Below are positions 48,002-56,426 of a stretch of 64,000 bases of DNA, one piece after another. The DNA is taken from contig NZ_CANLYD010000023.1 in assembly GCF_947495315.1 (NCBI RefSeq), positions 43,414 to 107,413 on the forward strand, given 5' to 3'. Source of the DNA: an uncultured Aquimarina sp. GTDB lineage: Bacteria; Bacteroidota; Bacteroidia; Flavobacteriales; Flavobacteriaceae. The number at the start of each line of letters is the position of its first letter. Within the stretch, counting starts at the first letter, position 1. Below the pieces are notes generated by a model. It ran no database searches. It was not told where the DNA came from and saw nothing but the letters and a program-made list of their open reading frames with translations. The translations under genes were made by a program, and so were the position numbers.

Positions 48002-48457
48002 ATGAATATCAGTTTTGACCTCGATAGCACGTTAATTCCAAATGGAAAAGAATTCGAAACCGAAAAAAGAAACGGAATCGCAAAACTTCTTGGAATTGAA
48101 GAAATACGAAAAGGAACGGATGAATTGATTTCTGATTTGCAACGTCAAGGACATAAAGTTCATATCTATACAACATCATTTCGGACAAAAGGAAAAATAA
48201 GACGGACTTTGAAATATTATGGAATAAAAGTTAACCGAATTGTAACCCAGACAGAAAACCAAAAAGTTCTAAAATCTCGGAATATTAACTCCTCAAAGTA
48301 TCCGCCAGCATTTGATTTTGACTTACATATTGATGATTTAAAAGGTGTCGGAATTGAAAGCGAGAGATTTGATTTCAAAGTGATTATTGTAGACCCAACT
48401 GACAAAAATTGGATAGGAAAAATAAATAGTGAGATAAAACAATTGACTAATACTTGA
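48002..48457 (+). CDS. cassette 5, first gene: HAD-superfamily phosphatase-like protein
   Basis: 151 residues from ATG 48002, 17 bases after the cassette edge; an open frame upstream only reads through the attC site. The HAD motif I is FDLDSTLI at residues 5-12, motif II is probably YTTS (near 59), and motif IV acidic pair lies in DLHIDD (near 110). No cap domain is visible. Small HAD proteins dephosphorylate varied substrates. The next gene starts 6 bases after its stop. Confidence 0.82.
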   Translation: MNISFDLDSTLIPNGKEFETEKRNGIAKLLGIEEIRKGTDELISDLQRQGHKVHIYTTSFRTKGKIRRTLKYYGIKVNRIVTQTENQKVLKSRNINSSKYPPAFDFDLHIDDLKGVGIESERFDFKVIIVDPTDKNWIGKINSEIKQLTNT

Positions 48458-48463
48458 GGTAAA

Positions 48464-48748
48464 ATGGAAAAGAAATGGTTCAGTAAAGGAACTTACAAAA
48501 ACATCAATTGTGCAAATTGTGGTAAAACTCAAAATGAAATTGCAACAATGGATCATCATTCTGGTATTTGTCCTAATTGTAATATTAGTTGTATTTGGTA
48601 TTATATAACAAATGAAAACGTTACTCAAATAATTCCCGAATTTGCTCCTGACCCTATTAAAAGTTTTATTGATTGGTGTCAATCTGAATTGGATGAATTA
48701 GAGATGACGGAACTAGTTATTGAACTTGAAAATATTGGAAAAAATTAA
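48464..48748 (+). CDS. cassette 5, second gene: small zinc-ribbon protein
   Basis: 94 residues with CANCGKTQ and CPNCNISC forming a zinc ribbon, then an acidic helical tail. Function unknown. It shares cassette 47985-48774 with the HAD gene; ends GTTACCCAAC/GTTGGGTAAC pair perfectly over 10 bases. Confidence 0.75.
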   Translation: MEKKWFSKGTYKNINCANCGKTQNEIATMDHHSGICPNCNISCIWYYITNENVTQIIPEFAPDPIKSFIDWCQSELDELEMTELVIELENIGKN

Positions 48749-48771
48749 ATAACTAAATAAAAACGTTGGGT

Positions 48772-48934
48772 AACACTATATATATGTTCATAGCAGTTAA
48801 GTGATCAATCGAATGGTTCTTGTATTTTTGGTAAGGCACAATGCTTGCAGAAAGTAAAAGTTAGCAATCAATGCGCAGAAAAATCGAAAAGCAAGGTAAC
48901 ATTTTGCTCTGCTACGACACATATATTAAACGTT
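48772..48934 (+). repeat. attC-like site 5 (class A, 163 bp)
   Basis: Outer stem ATATATGT/ACATATAT, next stem CATAGCAG against CTGCTACG, and an inner region around AATGCTTGC/GCAATCAATGCGC. Leads directly into the 276-bp element. Confidence 0.85.
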
Positions 48935-49207
48935 AAATCTGCAATCTTCGCTTCGCTCGCTTGCAGATTTAACGTTGTGGGCAAGAGCTGTGATCGGCTC
49001 TTCTCGCATATTTACACCTTCTAGGCTACTGCGAAGAGGTTCTGGATACCGATGTTATCGTTGAAATGTTAGGCTTACTTATGGTGGCTCAGCAAAGACA
49101 GCAGATAACACCAGGCAAGAAGCAACGGCCAACAACGCCTTGCCCCTTGCCAACTAACTAGTTAGTTGAGGGCCAAGACGCTGCTGACCGCAGCTCTTGC
49201 CCACAAC
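48932..49207 (+). repeat. 276-bp spacerless cassette element, copy 2
   Basis: Reads the same as 43976-44251 base for base as far as I can compare by eye. It sits exactly between a class A site and cassette 6 and is joined to both by AAC/GTT. Confidence 0.85.
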
Positions 49208-49251
49208 GTTAGGCACAAGCTTATCAAAAGAAATCAAACAAGCATTAAAAA

Positions 49252-50196
49252 TTGAAATCAATAACAGTAGATTCACTAATAAATATTTATCGCAAGCTTT
49301 TTAAAAGAAGTTACTGGTCAATAGCGCGAATCTATTGTCTATTCTTTCTAGGCGAATTAACAAAACTTTCAGAACCACTTGTAAAATGGATACAACTTGC
49401 AAGTGATAATTCCGGAAACATAATATGGAAAAGTATTTTAAATGTCATAGCAACTTATCTAAGTTTTGAAATTCCTAGTTTGGCTACCTTATTCCTATTT
49501 CTAATTTTTGCTATAGTTTCTTACCTACGATATCTTGAAGTTAGGAATAATAAAGGTTCGCAAAATATTGAAGAACTTATAAGAGAATTGAATAACAGAA
49601 TTAAATCTGAAAATAATCAAATAAATAAATTACCAATTCCTGATTTACCAACTTCTGAGCAGGAAAAAATTCTAATCGATTTTCTCAAAAATGATGTTCC
49701 TAATATGACGGGAGAAAAATTTGAACGAAACACTTCAAGTTTAATTAACTATTTTTCAAACCTTGATAATAGTGAAAGTTTTATGACTTTTCTAAAAGAA
49801 GTTTTGGATAATAAATCAAAATATTCAACAGATCAAAAAGCTATTTTATTAGTTAATTCTGCTCACTTTTTCATTCGTCAATTCGATTATCAAAAGATTG
49901 ATTTCATGGTTGAAATCATGAAAAAAAGTACTGGTTTAAAACCTTTTAGTAGACATGTTTCGTCGCATTACCTAATAGAACTATTAGAATTAATGAAAAG
50001 AAAAGATGAACCTAAATACAAAAGCCTATTAAACGACAAAACATTACTTGATGATTTAAATGCTAGTGGAGTAATCCAAGAATTATTTGATGACTTATCT
50101 CATCGAAGAAAAAATGGAGAAGTGAAATGGAAAAATTTTGTTAAAACGGTTTTTTTGAATTCTTATTTAAGTGAGCTTCTAACCGAATTAAAGTAA
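49252..50196 (+). CDS. cassette 6: membrane protein with helical cytoplasmic domain
   Basis: 314 residues starting at TTG, 44 bases into the cassette (49208-50234). Hydrophobic helices lie at about 22-40 and 76-95, followed by a long soluble helical region (about 105-314) with no family I recognise. Topology resembles membrane-tethered sensors or effectors, but no motif supports that. Ends GTTAGGCAC/GTGCCTAAC pair perfectly. Confidence 0.7.
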   Translation: MKSITVDSLINIYRKLFKRSYWSIARIYCLFFLGELTKLSEPLVKWIQLASDNSGNIIWKSILNVIATYLSFEIPSLATLFLFLIFAIVSYLRYLEVRNNKGSQNIEELIRELNNRIKSENNQINKLPIPDLPTSEQEKILIDFLKNDVPNMTGEKFERNTSSLINYFSNLDNSESFMTFLKEVLDNKSKYSTDQKAILLVNSAHFFIRQFDYQKIDFMVEIMKKSTGLKPFSRHVSSHYLIELLELMKRKDEPKYKSLLNDKTLLDDLNASGVIQELFDDLSHRRKNGEVKWKNFVKTVFLNSYLSELLTELK

Positions 50197-50231
50197 TATT
50201 AATACTGAGTCATCTAAAACTGCCAGTGCCT

Positions 50232-50419
50232 AACAACGTGTATAAAACATAGCTGGCAAGTGTTAAATTGAAAGGTTTGTGTGTATTTGCAAAGACCGCC
50301 AAATTTTTAAATTTGGCTTTTAGAACAGAAAAATTAAAAACAAAATATAAAAATTCGGCTCTGTGTTTATCCGAAAAATTAATGTCTTTTTACACGCTAC
50401 ATTTCATACACAGAACGTT
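50232..50419 (+). repeat. attC-like site 6 (class D-like, 188 bp)
   Basis: GTGTATAAAACATAG pairs with CTACATTTCATACAC at the ends. Inner blocks such as GCCAAATTTTTAAATTTGGC are shared with the class D sites at 54436 and 63742. Confidence 0.75.
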
Positions 50420-50438
50420 ATCGCACATTAAACAAATA

Positions 50439-51062
50439 ATGAGTAAACAAATACTACTAATACTCTCACTATTTATAATCAGCTGCAACCCTGCATCTAA
50501 AAAAGATCAAATTGTGCCTGAAAATTATATCAACGGAATTCCAAAATCTGTCAAACAGAGTATTTTAGAAACGAAAATAATATTGTCTGAAATTAAAGAT
50601 CCTTATGAATTACATCTTTATGAAAAAATTCAATTTATCATCAACGATAAAGTAACTTTAGAATACAAAAAAGATGATTTGGAAATTGAAGGTTATCAGG
50701 ACAATGTCTGTGTGTTTTTTCAAAAACCTGAAAACGGCAGTTTTGTGAATTTTTATGTATTTACATCCAATAATAGACCTTCTCCAAATAAGTTCATTGT
50801 TTTTAAACAAAGTGCAAACGAAATTAAATTTATAGGTGAAACTGAAGAATCAACAGCAGATATTTTTGGAGATGTAGATTTGGATGGAATATTTGAAATT
50901 GGTGGATTTAATAATTATTGTCAACCTGGCACAAAAGAAAATGAACAACCTGATCATCCTTTATTTTGTATTGAACATTTAAGAGTTTATGAAATTGGAA
51001 ATACCTTTGAACGAGACTCTATAATGGAAAACTTTATTAAGAAAAATAAAAACATGCGATAA
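50439..51062 (+). CDS. cassette 7: lipoprotein of unknown function
   Basis: 207 residues from ATG 50439, chosen because MSKQILLILSLFIISC is a textbook lipoprotein signal with Cys at 16; the longer frame from 50268 runs through the attC site. The mature part contains DVDLDGIFEIGGF, a possible acidic calcium-binding-like loop. Role unknown. The cassette is 50417-51063, with ends GTTATCGCA/TGCGATAAC. Confidence 0.8.
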   Translation: MSKQILLILSLFIISCNPASKKDQIVPENYINGIPKSVKQSILETKIILSEIKDPYELHLYEKIQFIINDKVTLEYKKDDLEIEGYQDNVCVFFQKPENGSFVNFYVFTSNNRPSPNKFIVFKQSANEIKFIGETEESTADIFGDVDLDGIFEIGGFNNYCQPGTKENEQPDHPLFCIEHLRVYEIGNTFERDSIMENFIKKNKNMR

Positions 51063-51223
51063 CACTATATATGTGATCATAGCAGCTAAGTGATGAATCG
51101 AATGGTTCTGGCTTTTTTGCAAGGGCGCAATGATTGCAAAAACAAAAAATTAGCAACCAATGCGCAGAAAAATCGAAAAACAGGGTAACATTTTGCCCTG
51201 CTACGACACATATATTAAACGTT
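51061..51223 (+). repeat. attC-like site 7 (class A, 163 bp)
   Basis: Near-identical to site 5: same stems, same length, and it also opens directly into a copy of the 276-bp element. Confidence 0.85.
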
Positions 51224-51496
51224 AAATCTGCAATCTTCGCTTCGCTCGCTTGCAGATTTAACGTTGTGGGCAAGAGCTGTGATCGGCTCTTCTCGCATAT
51301 TTACACCTTCTAGGCTACTGCGAAGAGGTTCTGGATACCGATGTTATCGTTGAAATGTTAGGCTTACTTATGGTGGCTCAGCAAAGACAGCAGATAACAC
51401 CAGGCAAGAAGCAACGGCCAACAACGCCTTGCCCCTTGCCAACTAACTAGTTAGTTGAGGGCCAAGACGCTGCTGACCGCAGCTCTTGCCCACAAC
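51221..51496 (+). repeat. 276-bp spacerless cassette element, copy 3
   Basis: Third apparently identical copy, again placed between a class A site and the next cassette with intact AAC/GTT joints on both sides. Confidence 0.85.
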
Positions 51497-51527
51497 GTTG
51501 TACATAATTGACCTAAACTCAATCTAA

Positions 51528-52010
51528 ATGGATAAAATTTACATTTTACTACTCTTGATATTAATTACAAGTTGTAAAAATCAAACTGAATTTAAAAACC
51601 GAATAAACCAATTACAAACTCAAAATGACAGTTTAAAATCGGAATTAAAAAAATATGAAAACAAATATGTGTTTGACCGAGTAATGATTAAACATTATCC
51701 AATTAAAGGTAGCCAAGTGAAAAAAGGAACAAAATATTATGGTGAGTTTGTTTTTGTTTCTGATGTTAGAGACGATTTTGTAATGTTTGGAACTGAAAGG
51801 GATGAATCGAAACAAGGTTTTGAAATTAAAAACCCGATTACATTAAAAACTAAAAAGGGTGATTCTGGAGCTTATCGATTTGAAATAGATATCGTAAACG
51901 ATACGACTAATTTGATATTTAAGCCATTATTAAATAATAAGCTTTCTCTTAAACATCAAAATGCAGGATATAATGGAGTAATAATTTCTGACTACTTAAT
52001 CGTAAAGTAA
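51528..52010 (+). CDS. cassette 8: lipoprotein with short coiled coil
   Basis: 160 residues. The lipoprotein signal ends ILITSC (Cys 16); a coiled-coil stretch follows (about 22-45, INQLQTQNDSLKSELKKY), then a beta-rich domain. Unknown family. It begins 31 bases into cassette 51497-52024; ends GTTGTACATA/TATGTACAAC pair perfectly. Confidence 0.78.
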   Translation: MDKIYILLLLILITSCKNQTEFKNRINQLQTQNDSLKSELKKYENKYVFDRVMIKHYPIKGSQVKKGTKYYGEFVFVSDVRDDFVMFGTERDESKQGFEIKNPITLKTKKGDSGAYRFEIDIVNDTTNLIFKPLLNNKLSLKHQNAGYNGVIISDYLIVK

Positions 52011-52021
52011 AAACTATGTAC

Positions 52022-52081
52022 AACAGTTTGTATATTGCATTTACTCCCTTCGGGAAGCAAACACAACATACAAGAAACGTT
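52022..52081 (+). repeat. attC-like site 8 (class C, 60 bp)
   Basis: Class C hairpin with a CTCCCTTCGGGAAG tip in place of GCCGCCTTCGGCAG, a compensated change that keeps the stem. Confidence 0.85.
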
Positions 52082-52092
52082 ATCTATAATTA

Positions 52093-52752
52093 ATGAAACA
52101 CTATATATTTTTTATATTACTCATTTTGATTAGTTCTGATTCGGAAAGAGTTATCGGAACTTTTGAAATCATAGATAACCTTAATGAAGATACTATAGAA
52201 ATAAGGAAAGACGGGACCTACACCTATAAGGAAAGAGGTGATAGTTGTTGGTTATGGAATGATTTTACTGGAAAATGGAAATTAGAAGATATCACACTGA
52301 CTTTATTTGAGATACAAAGAACTTTGGATATAACTTCCAAAATTGAACGCAATTATTTTGATAACTCTAGCGATTCCATAAGGATAAATGTAAAATCATT
52401 TAATGAAGAGTCAATAGGAGATTTTAAAATAAAATATGAAAGTCTAATTAATGGATTACCTAAATATGAAGTAAAAACAGATAACAATGGTATAATTAAG
52501 TTACCAAAATTTAAAATTAAATCTTTAGATAATGAAATAGTAGTTATCGGAATGGATTATGTTGTTTATGGTGATACTATTTCTGAGCAATTCTCCATTG
52601 ATGAAAAAATTGACAATATAATTATTAGATTGAACAAATCACCGGATTCAATCAACCAGTATTATGAACATAAGTTTAAATATAAAGATAATAAGCTGAT
52701 CTCCTACGAATCGCCAAGATTATCTGAAAATAAAATATATAAAAAACTATAG
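52093..52752 (+). CDS. cassette 9: probable exported protein, unknown
   Basis: 219 residues. The start MKHYIFFILLILISS looks like a signal peptide without a lipobox Cys. The mature part is beta-rich: GTFEIIDNL, GTYTYKERG, WKLEDITLTLF, then a carboxypeptidase-regulatory-like stretch near 115-180. Unknown role. ATG lies 14 bases into the cassette (52079-52757); ends GTTATCTATA/TATAGATAAC pair perfectly. Confidence 0.7.
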   Translation: MKHYIFFILLILISSDSERVIGTFEIIDNLNEDTIEIRKDGTYTYKERGDSCWLWNDFTGKWKLEDITLTLFEIQRTLDITSKIERNYFDNSSDSIRINVKSFNEESIGDFKIKYESLINGLPKYEVKTDNNGIIKLPKFKIKSLDNEIVVIGMDYVVYGDTISEQFSIDEKIDNIIIRLNKSPDSINQYYEHKFKYKDNKLISYESPRLSENKIYKKL

Positions 52753-52754
52753 AT

Positions 52755-52814
52755 AACAATTTGTATAATGCATATGCTCCCTTCGGGAAGCAAACGCACC
52801 ATACAAGAAACGTT
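52755..52814 (+). repeat. attC-like site 9 (class C, 60 bp)
   Basis: Class C site with the CTCCCTTCGGGAAG tip, nearly the same as site 8 although the flanking cassettes are unrelated. Confidence 0.85.
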
Positions 52815-52831
52815 GTAGCCAATTAAACTGA

Positions 52832-53308
52832 ATGCAAAAAACAGTCGAATTTATAGAAGATAGAATTAAGTGGAGAGCTTCTCAACATGGTCTACCGAAT
52901 AAAAGTGTCTTTTTATTTGAAAACTTGACTGATGAAGTTAAAATGAAATATTCAAATCATTTTGACGAAAAAGATAGTGGAAAAATAATCTTACTATTTA
53001 CGGATTCAAAGAATAATTGGACAGCATTGGGAACTAAAAGAATCATTGGATATAATGGAACAAAACTCAACTCTGTAAAACTAGAATCAATTAAAGATGT
53101 AGATTCTAAAAATCGGAAAGAATATTTCGAAAAAGCAGAAGCTGGCCAAACTAAGCTAAAAAAAATTAAAAAACGAAATGAATATGAATTATTGATTACT
53201 GAATTTGACGGGAAAGAAACCGAATTTATAACTAAAAAAGGAAGCGATTTTTTCTCACTATGGAATATTGTACTTATGATTACAAGGTTAAATGAAAATT
53301 CGAAATGA
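52832..53308 (+). CDS. cassette 10, first gene: unknown cytoplasmic protein
   Basis: 158 residues, no signal peptide. The middle (GKIILLFTDSKNNWTALGTK, then RIIGYNGTKLNSVKLESI) suggests a PH-like beta fold and the C-terminus a helix. Not recognised. Its TGA overlaps the next gene's ATG (ATGA, 4 bases), so the two genes are translationally coupled within one cassette (52812-53624). Confidence 0.72.
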   Translation: MQKTVEFIEDRIKWRASQHGLPNKSVFLFENLTDEVKMKYSNHFDEKDSGKIILLFTDSKNNWTALGTKRIIGYNGTKLNSVKLESIKDVDSKNRKEYFEKAEAGQTKLKKIKKRNEYELLITEFDGKETEFITKKGSDFFSLWNIVLMITRLNENSK

Positions 53309-53613
53309 AAATTGAATGTACTTGCGGAAATATAATATCTGATTCTTCTGATTACATAATGTACAAAGGAAGATTTATTCCTGATAGAAATTGGGACGAT
53401 TTTTGGGATGCTATTGATTTTGCAATAGAAAAATCAGGACCATCAGAAAAGGAAAAAGAAGATGCTTGTATGAAATTGCGAATGATGAGAGTTTTTGATT
53501 CAATATTGGAATGTATCGAATGCGGTAAATTATTTGTAGATGACGAAAATGGAAACCTTGTAACTTATTCGCCCGATTCAAAAAAATACAATGGAATATT
53601 CAAGAAAAAATAA
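53305..53613 (+). CDS. cassette 10, second gene: small Cys-containing protein
   Basis: 102 residues with CTCGN near the start and CIECGKLF near residue 75, which together could form one zinc site. Unknown. Overlap with the previous gene and shared cassette suggest that the two act as a pair, in the manner of toxin-immunity or toxin-antitoxin pairs; nothing else supports that. Cassette ends GTTGTAGCCA/TGGCTACAAC pair over 10 bases. Confidence 0.72.
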   Translation: MKIECTCGNIISDSSDYIMYKGRFIPDRNWDDFWDAIDFAIEKSGPSEKEKEDACMKLRMMRVFDSILECIECGKLFVDDENGNLVTYSPDSKKYNGIFKKK

Positions 53614-53621
53614 CTGGCTAC

Positions 53622-53782
53622 AACACTATATATATGATCATAGCTGTTTATGGCTAGATCAAATGGTCTTTGTATATTTAGAATGGCGCAATGCTTGCAA
53701 AACTAAAAAATAGCAATCAATGCGCGGATATGTCGATAATTGGGTAACATTTTACATAGCTACGACATATATATTAAACGTT
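53622..53782 (+). repeat. attC-like site 10 (class A, 161 bp)
   Basis: Class A with several substitutions (TTTACATAGCTACGACATAT on the right arm), still able to form the outer stems. Confidence 0.82.
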
Positions 53783-53791
53783 ACCACACAT

Positions 53792-54424
53792 TTGGAAAAA
53801 ACAGAAAGACCATATAATCTAGAAGAAATAAAGCTATTGAAAAGTAGAAAACACTCTCTTTGGCAACATTTTGAGAATTTTGGAATGAAATGGATTATTG
53901 CCACATTTATCCTAATCGGACCATTTTTGTTGTATGAAAAATTCGTTCAAGAAGTACCACCTAAGACAGAATTACCAATAGTCATTATTCTACAAATTAT
54001 TGCAATTATTACTGTGCTGATAATAATGAAACGGATGGGAGAAATCGGTTGGAACAAAAAAGTCGATAATGAAATTAAAAACGGAAAAGCACTGATTCTC
54101 AAAATTAAAACGCAAAGAGTTGTTAAAAGAAAAGATCCCGAAGATTTTGGTTCTGGATTTTACCTAGAAATAGATAAAAATAAAACACTCTTTTTACAAG
54201 GCCAATATTTTGATGAGTTACAATATTCTCGAAAATTCCCAAATACTGACTTTGAAATTGTCAGAACTAAACTAAACTTTAATGAATTAATTAATATAAA
54301 CTCTTTCGGAGAATATTTAAAGCCTGAAAGAAAAATAAAGGCGTTCTCAGAGGAACAATATGAAAGCGGAAATTTACACTATGATGGAGATGTGTTAGAA
54401 ATGTCAATTGACGAAATAAAATAA
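53792..54424 (+). CDS. cassette 11: two-helix membrane protein
   Basis: 210 residues from TTG 53792, 12 bases into the cassette; the frame is open upstream from 53720 but that is attC sequence, so the longer start is unlikely. Two transmembrane helices (about 35-52 and 65-82) are followed by a soluble beta-rich C-terminal domain. Not recognised. Cassette 53780-54438; ends GTTACCACAC/GTGTGGTAAC. Confidence 0.68.
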   Translation: MEKTERPYNLEEIKLLKSRKHSLWQHFENFGMKWIIATFILIGPFLLYEKFVQEVPPKTELPIVIILQIIAIITVLIIMKRMGEIGWNKKVDNEIKNGKALILKIKTQRVVKRKDPEDFGSGFYLEIDKNKTLFLQGQYFDELQYSRKFPNTDFEIVRTKLNFNELININSFGEYLKPERKIKAFSEEQYESGNLHYDGDVLEMSIDEIK

Positions 54425-54435
54425 AAACGTGTGGT

Positions 54436-54617
54436 AACAACACCTATGCGATAATGCGAGGTTTTGGTTTAATCGAAAGGTCATCGCCTATTTGGTTTGT
54501 CGCCAAAAATTTAAATTTAGTATTTTAGAAAAGATAAAAACAAAACATAAACTTTGGCTAAGTGCTGGATCGAAAACCTATGATTTCCTGCTCCCGCACT
54601 ACGCATAGCTAAACGTT
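54436..54617 (+). repeat. attC-like site 11 (class D, 182 bp)
   Basis: Left CTATGCGATAATGCGAGG pairs with right CTCCCGCACTACGCATAG. Shares inner blocks (GCCAAAAATTTAAATTT, CTTTGGCTAAGTGCT) with the site at 63742. Confidence 0.82.
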
Positions 54618-54658
54618 ACCACATATTAGAAAAAAAGAAAAATCAAGAAATCGAAGAA

Positions 54659-55003
54659 TTGAAAGAACACATGGAATTGCAAAAACTGATTTGTAAAAAA
54701 TATAATTCTGACTTTACTCCTGTTGACGATAAGCTTTTTATCGGAGTTTCTTCAAATCTTGAACTTGAACCTTTGAATGGACTAAGACATCCCAGGCACG
54801 GACAAATGGACGGATGGTATATTTGGAGTGGTGAATGGTCGGACGAAGATGATTTCTTCAAGCCTTTATGTTTAGAAGATCTGATTGAATTAAAACCTGA
54901 GATAACTAAATATCTTGGACTTGATGTTGGGTTTCGTTTTTTGACGGACAAAAATGGATATGAAGATGTTTGGTTTGATCAAAATATAACGGAATTAAAA
55001 TAA
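54659..55003 (+). CDS. cassette 12: immunity-like small protein
   Basis: 114 residues from TTG 54659; ATG 54671 is an alternative. The frame stays open upstream to the cassette edge without an ATG and would add a coiled-coil-like stretch, so the start is uncertain. The conserved-looking core DGWYIWSGEWSDEDDFF, then GFRFLTDKNGYEDVWFD, resembles small immunity-type proteins found beside polymorphic toxins, but I cannot name the family. Cassette 54615-55016, ends GTTACCACAT/ATGTGGTAAC. Confidence 0.65.
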   Translation: MKEHMELQKLICKKYNSDFTPVDDKLFIGVSSNLELEPLNGLRHPRHGQMDGWYIWSGEWSDEDDFFKPLCLEDLIELKPEITKYLGLDVGFRFLTDKNGYEDVWFDQNITELK

Positions 55004-55013
55004 AACATGTGGT

Positions 55014-55136
55014 AACAAGGTGTATGAATTAATTGCGGCGGAATTTCCTTATCGGAAATTCACGCGCATTAATTATCTTTAGCAACGGCGGAAAGTACCT
55101 GCGTACTTTCTCGCAACTAATCATACACTAATCGTT
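55014..55136 (+). repeat. attC-like site 12 (singleton, 123 bp)
   Basis: GTGTATGAATTAATTGCG pairs with CGCAACTAATCATACAC; inner hairpins GAATTTCC/GGAAATTC and GAAAGTACCTGCGTACTTTC. The right edge is ATCGTT rather than AACGTT. Confidence 0.75.
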
Positions 55137-55144
55137 AAGGCGCA

Positions 55145-55282
55145 TTGTTGGAATCTGAAAAGCAGAACGCAACAGCGGACAAAAGCCAGACCAGTGAACA
55201 GTGTATTTTTTGTGATGGCCAGTACCTAATCGAAGAAAAAGCGATAGAAAAGCCAATATTGAGGAGGTTTACTGAGCAGTAA
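55145..55282 (+). CDS. cassette 13: possible 45-residue protein with CxxC
   Basis: This cassette (55134-55507) has no long frame. A TTG at 55145, 11 bases from the edge, opens 45 codons reading (M)LESEKQNATADKS... with CIFCDGQYLIEE and ending ILRRFTEQ. The composition looks protein-like and the start position matches other cassettes. The remaining 225 bases are non-coding and include the hairpin GCCTGTCGGCAGACAGGC just after the stop. It could instead be an RNA cassette. Confidence 0.4.
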   Translation: MLESEKQNATADKSQTSEQCIFCDGQYLIEEKAIEKPILRRFTEQ

Positions 55283-55504
55283 CCTGCCTGTCGGCAGACA
55301 GGCGTGCTAAAAAATCGCTTTTTTGGCTGATCAGCATCGGAATTAAAAAAGTTCAGGTTTATTTAGTTTGGTCTGTCTCCTACTCGATGACAGCAACCCA
55401 ATCGCGGGAAGGAAAACTAATATAACGGAGTTTTAATGCAAGTAATATTGCCTTGCTGCGGCTTGTTTGCAAAGGCTTGCCATTGAAAAAAAGATACGCG
55501 CCAT

Positions 55505-55668
55505 AACACTATATATGTGATCATAGCAGCTACGTGATTAATCCAAAGTTTGTTGTATTTTTATGAAGGCGCAATGCTTGCAAAAAGTAAAAGTTAGCAA
55601 CCAATGCGCAAGAAAAATCGAAAATCAGGGTAACATTTTGCCCTGCTACGACACATATATTAAACGTT
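55505..55668 (+). repeat. attC-like site 13 (class A, 164 bp)
   Basis: Class A; very close to site 7 in both arms. Confidence 0.85.
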
Positions 55669-55678
55669 GTAAATAATT

Positions 55679-56224
55679 ATGAAAGTACTTTTCTTAACTT
55701 TTTCCTGTTTTTTTATTTTTTCATTTTCTGATATCCAAAATGAAAAAATAATTTACGAAAACTATTGCCAAGCAATTGATAGTTATGGAAGCACATTTCC
55801 TTACTATTTAGTTGTCAATATAACTGACTTAAATACAGGAAATAGCAAAGAAGTTTGTTTAGAAGGTGGAGAACTCGTTTATGCTCTAACAAATGAATGG
55901 AATATTAATATTGAAAAGGATTACAAAACAGCAAAAAAGATTAAGCGGAGAAAAAATCGGGAGTTTAATATAAAAACGAAAAGTATCCTGAAAAGGTTAA
56001 ACAGAATTTCATATTCAAATACAGAGCTAACTGAATATTCTAAAATGGTTAATATCGATTCTATTTCAAAAAGCATTTTAAAATCCGATAAATGGAGCTT
56101 TTATCATAATTCTGAAAAAGAACAAATTATGATGGCTCATCTTTTATTTAATAAAGGAATTTTGACTGGAACTAATGATTGTTTTGGAGGCGAAGAGTTG
56201 ACATATATAAATTGGAAAGATTAA
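55679..56224 (+). CDS. cassette 14: exported protein, unknown
   Basis: 181 residues with a signal peptide (about 1-17, VLFLTFSCFFIFSFS). The mature part is mixed, with a basic helix KTAKKIKRRKNREFNIK and two Cys (one at EVCLEGGEL, one near the C-terminus CFGGEELTY). Not recognised. ATG is 13 bases into cassette 55666-56237; ends GTTGTAAATA/TATTTACAAC pair perfectly. Confidence 0.72.
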   Translation: MKVLFLTFSCFFIFSFSDIQNEKIIYENYCQAIDSYGSTFPYYLVVNITDLNTGNSKEVCLEGGELVYALTNEWNINIEKDYKTAKKIKRRKNREFNIKTKSILKRLNRISYSNTELTEYSKMVNIDSISKSILKSDKWSFYHNSEKEQIMMAHLLFNKGILTGTNDCFGGEELTYINWKD

Positions 56225-56234
56225 AACTATTTAC

Positions 56235-56394
56235 AACACCAAGTATGATGTCATAGCAGTTAAGTCATAACCTAATGGTTCTTGTATATTTGCTATGGCC
56301 CAAAGATTTTATGAAGTGAAAGTTATAAAATCTGCGCAGATAAGTCGATGGCTTGGTAACATTTTGCTCTGCTACGACACATACTTATAACGTT
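56235..56394 (+). repeat. attC-like site 14 (class A variant, 160 bp)
   Basis: The outer stem is AAGTATGATGTCATAGCAG against CTGCTACGACACATACTT, i.e. both arms changed together relative to ordinary class A (ATATATGTG), a compensatory change that supports folding. Confidence 0.85.
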
Positions 56395-56426
56395 GTATGT
56401 AATTCCAAAAGAACTTCAAATCATAA

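Noticed and set aside
50268..50438. N-terminal extension of the cassette 7 lipoprotein
   Set aside because: The extension lies in attC-like sequence and hides a perfect lipoprotein signal that begins at ATG 50439.
51037..51273. 78-codon minus-strand ORF
   Set aside because: It runs antisense through a class A site and into the 276-bp element; a similar minus-strand frame occurs at 58917-59123 over another class A site, as expected from repeat sequence.
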